Of a DNA stretch of 13,708 nucleotides, positions 13,638 through 13,708 are shown piece after piece. The DNA comes from Deltaproteobacteria bacterium (GTDB lineage: Bacteria; Desulfobacterota; Binatia; Binatales; Binataceae). The stretch lies in assembly GCA_021780585.1 (NCBI GenBank), contig JAJXYM010000030.1, forward strand, positions 1-13,708, in the 5' to 3' direction. The position numbers and the translations under genes were made by a program. Each line of letters starts with the position of its first letter. Position 1 is the first letter of the stretch. The notes under the pieces were generated by a model. It was not told where the DNA came from, searched no databases, and worked only from the letters and a program-made list of their open reading frames with translations.

Positions 13638-13708
13638 TTGGGCGCGAGCGCTTCCATCGCGCGCTCGTCGGGCAGCGCCTCGCTATCGACCTTCACCGGC
13701 AGGATACA
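13634..13708 (-). CDS. C-terminal fragment of an unidentified gene
   Basis: The last 24 codons and TGA of a minus-strand gene entering from the right edge. The translation ends 'ILPVKVDSEALPDERAMEAL' followed by APK. The fragment is too short to place in a family. It is inferred to be coding because its stop overlaps the GTG start of the lipoprotein gene (GTGA), the usual arrangement of two genes in one operon. Confidence 0.5.
   Translation of the reverse strand, partial: CILPVKVDSEALPDERAMEALAPK

Overview
The window looks like a GC-rich chromosomal segment (coding blocks around 65% G+C) from an environmental bacterium. No rRNA, tRNA, phage or plasmid replication gene is visible, so the lineage cannot be fixed. 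The gene set (two luciferase-like monooxygenases, one typical of F420-dependent enzymes, two glutathione S-transferases, an HSL-type esterase, a zinc-free MDR oxidoreductase and a 'VISADSH' amidohydrolase) fits soil lineages with many xenobiotic- or lipid-degrading enzymes, such as Binatota/Desulfobacterota-like or alphaproteobacteria-like organisms. That placement is inference.

Layout, left to right. (1) 1-137, minus: 5' end of an amidohydrolase. (2) 138-620: gene-free, with a REP-like palindrome and an 18-bp tandem repeat. (3) 621-1109: a secreted protein made almost only of a secretin-type N-domain. (4) 1110-1220: a MITE-like inverted-repeat element inserted at the stop codon of that gene, with a CTAA target duplication. 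(5) 1573-2703: an unrecognised gene of lower G+C. (6) 2860-4611: divergent esterase (minus) and GST (plus) sharing a 252-bp intergenic region with a perfect 19-bp palindrome next to a good promoter. (7) 4612-4755: a 10-bp tandem repeat, then an F420-type LLM oxidoreductase (4790-5641) with a strong hairpin behind it. (8) 5697-5880: an AT-rich patch with two DnaA-box-like words. (9) 5914-6933, minus: MDR oxidoreductase. (10) 7016-10453, minus: a single-chain nuclease-methyltransferase restriction enzyme, divergent from a Phd/VapC toxin-antitoxin pair (10604-11262), forming a small defence/addiction module. (11) 11428-12477: luciferase-like monooxygenase, convergent with a second GST (12561-13211, minus) that has a clear intrinsic terminator. 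(12) 13329-13708, minus: a small Ala-rich lipoprotein overlapping the end of an unidentified gene by four bases.

The metabolic genes are mostly single transcription units on alternating strands rather than one operon, so a shared pathway is not demonstrated. The best functional units are the restriction enzyme plus toxin-antitoxin block and the divergently controlled esterase/GST pair. I found no clear new multi-gene system. The most unusual DNA is the set of non-coding repeats (MITE at a stop codon, 18-bp array, 10-bp array, DnaA-box patch).
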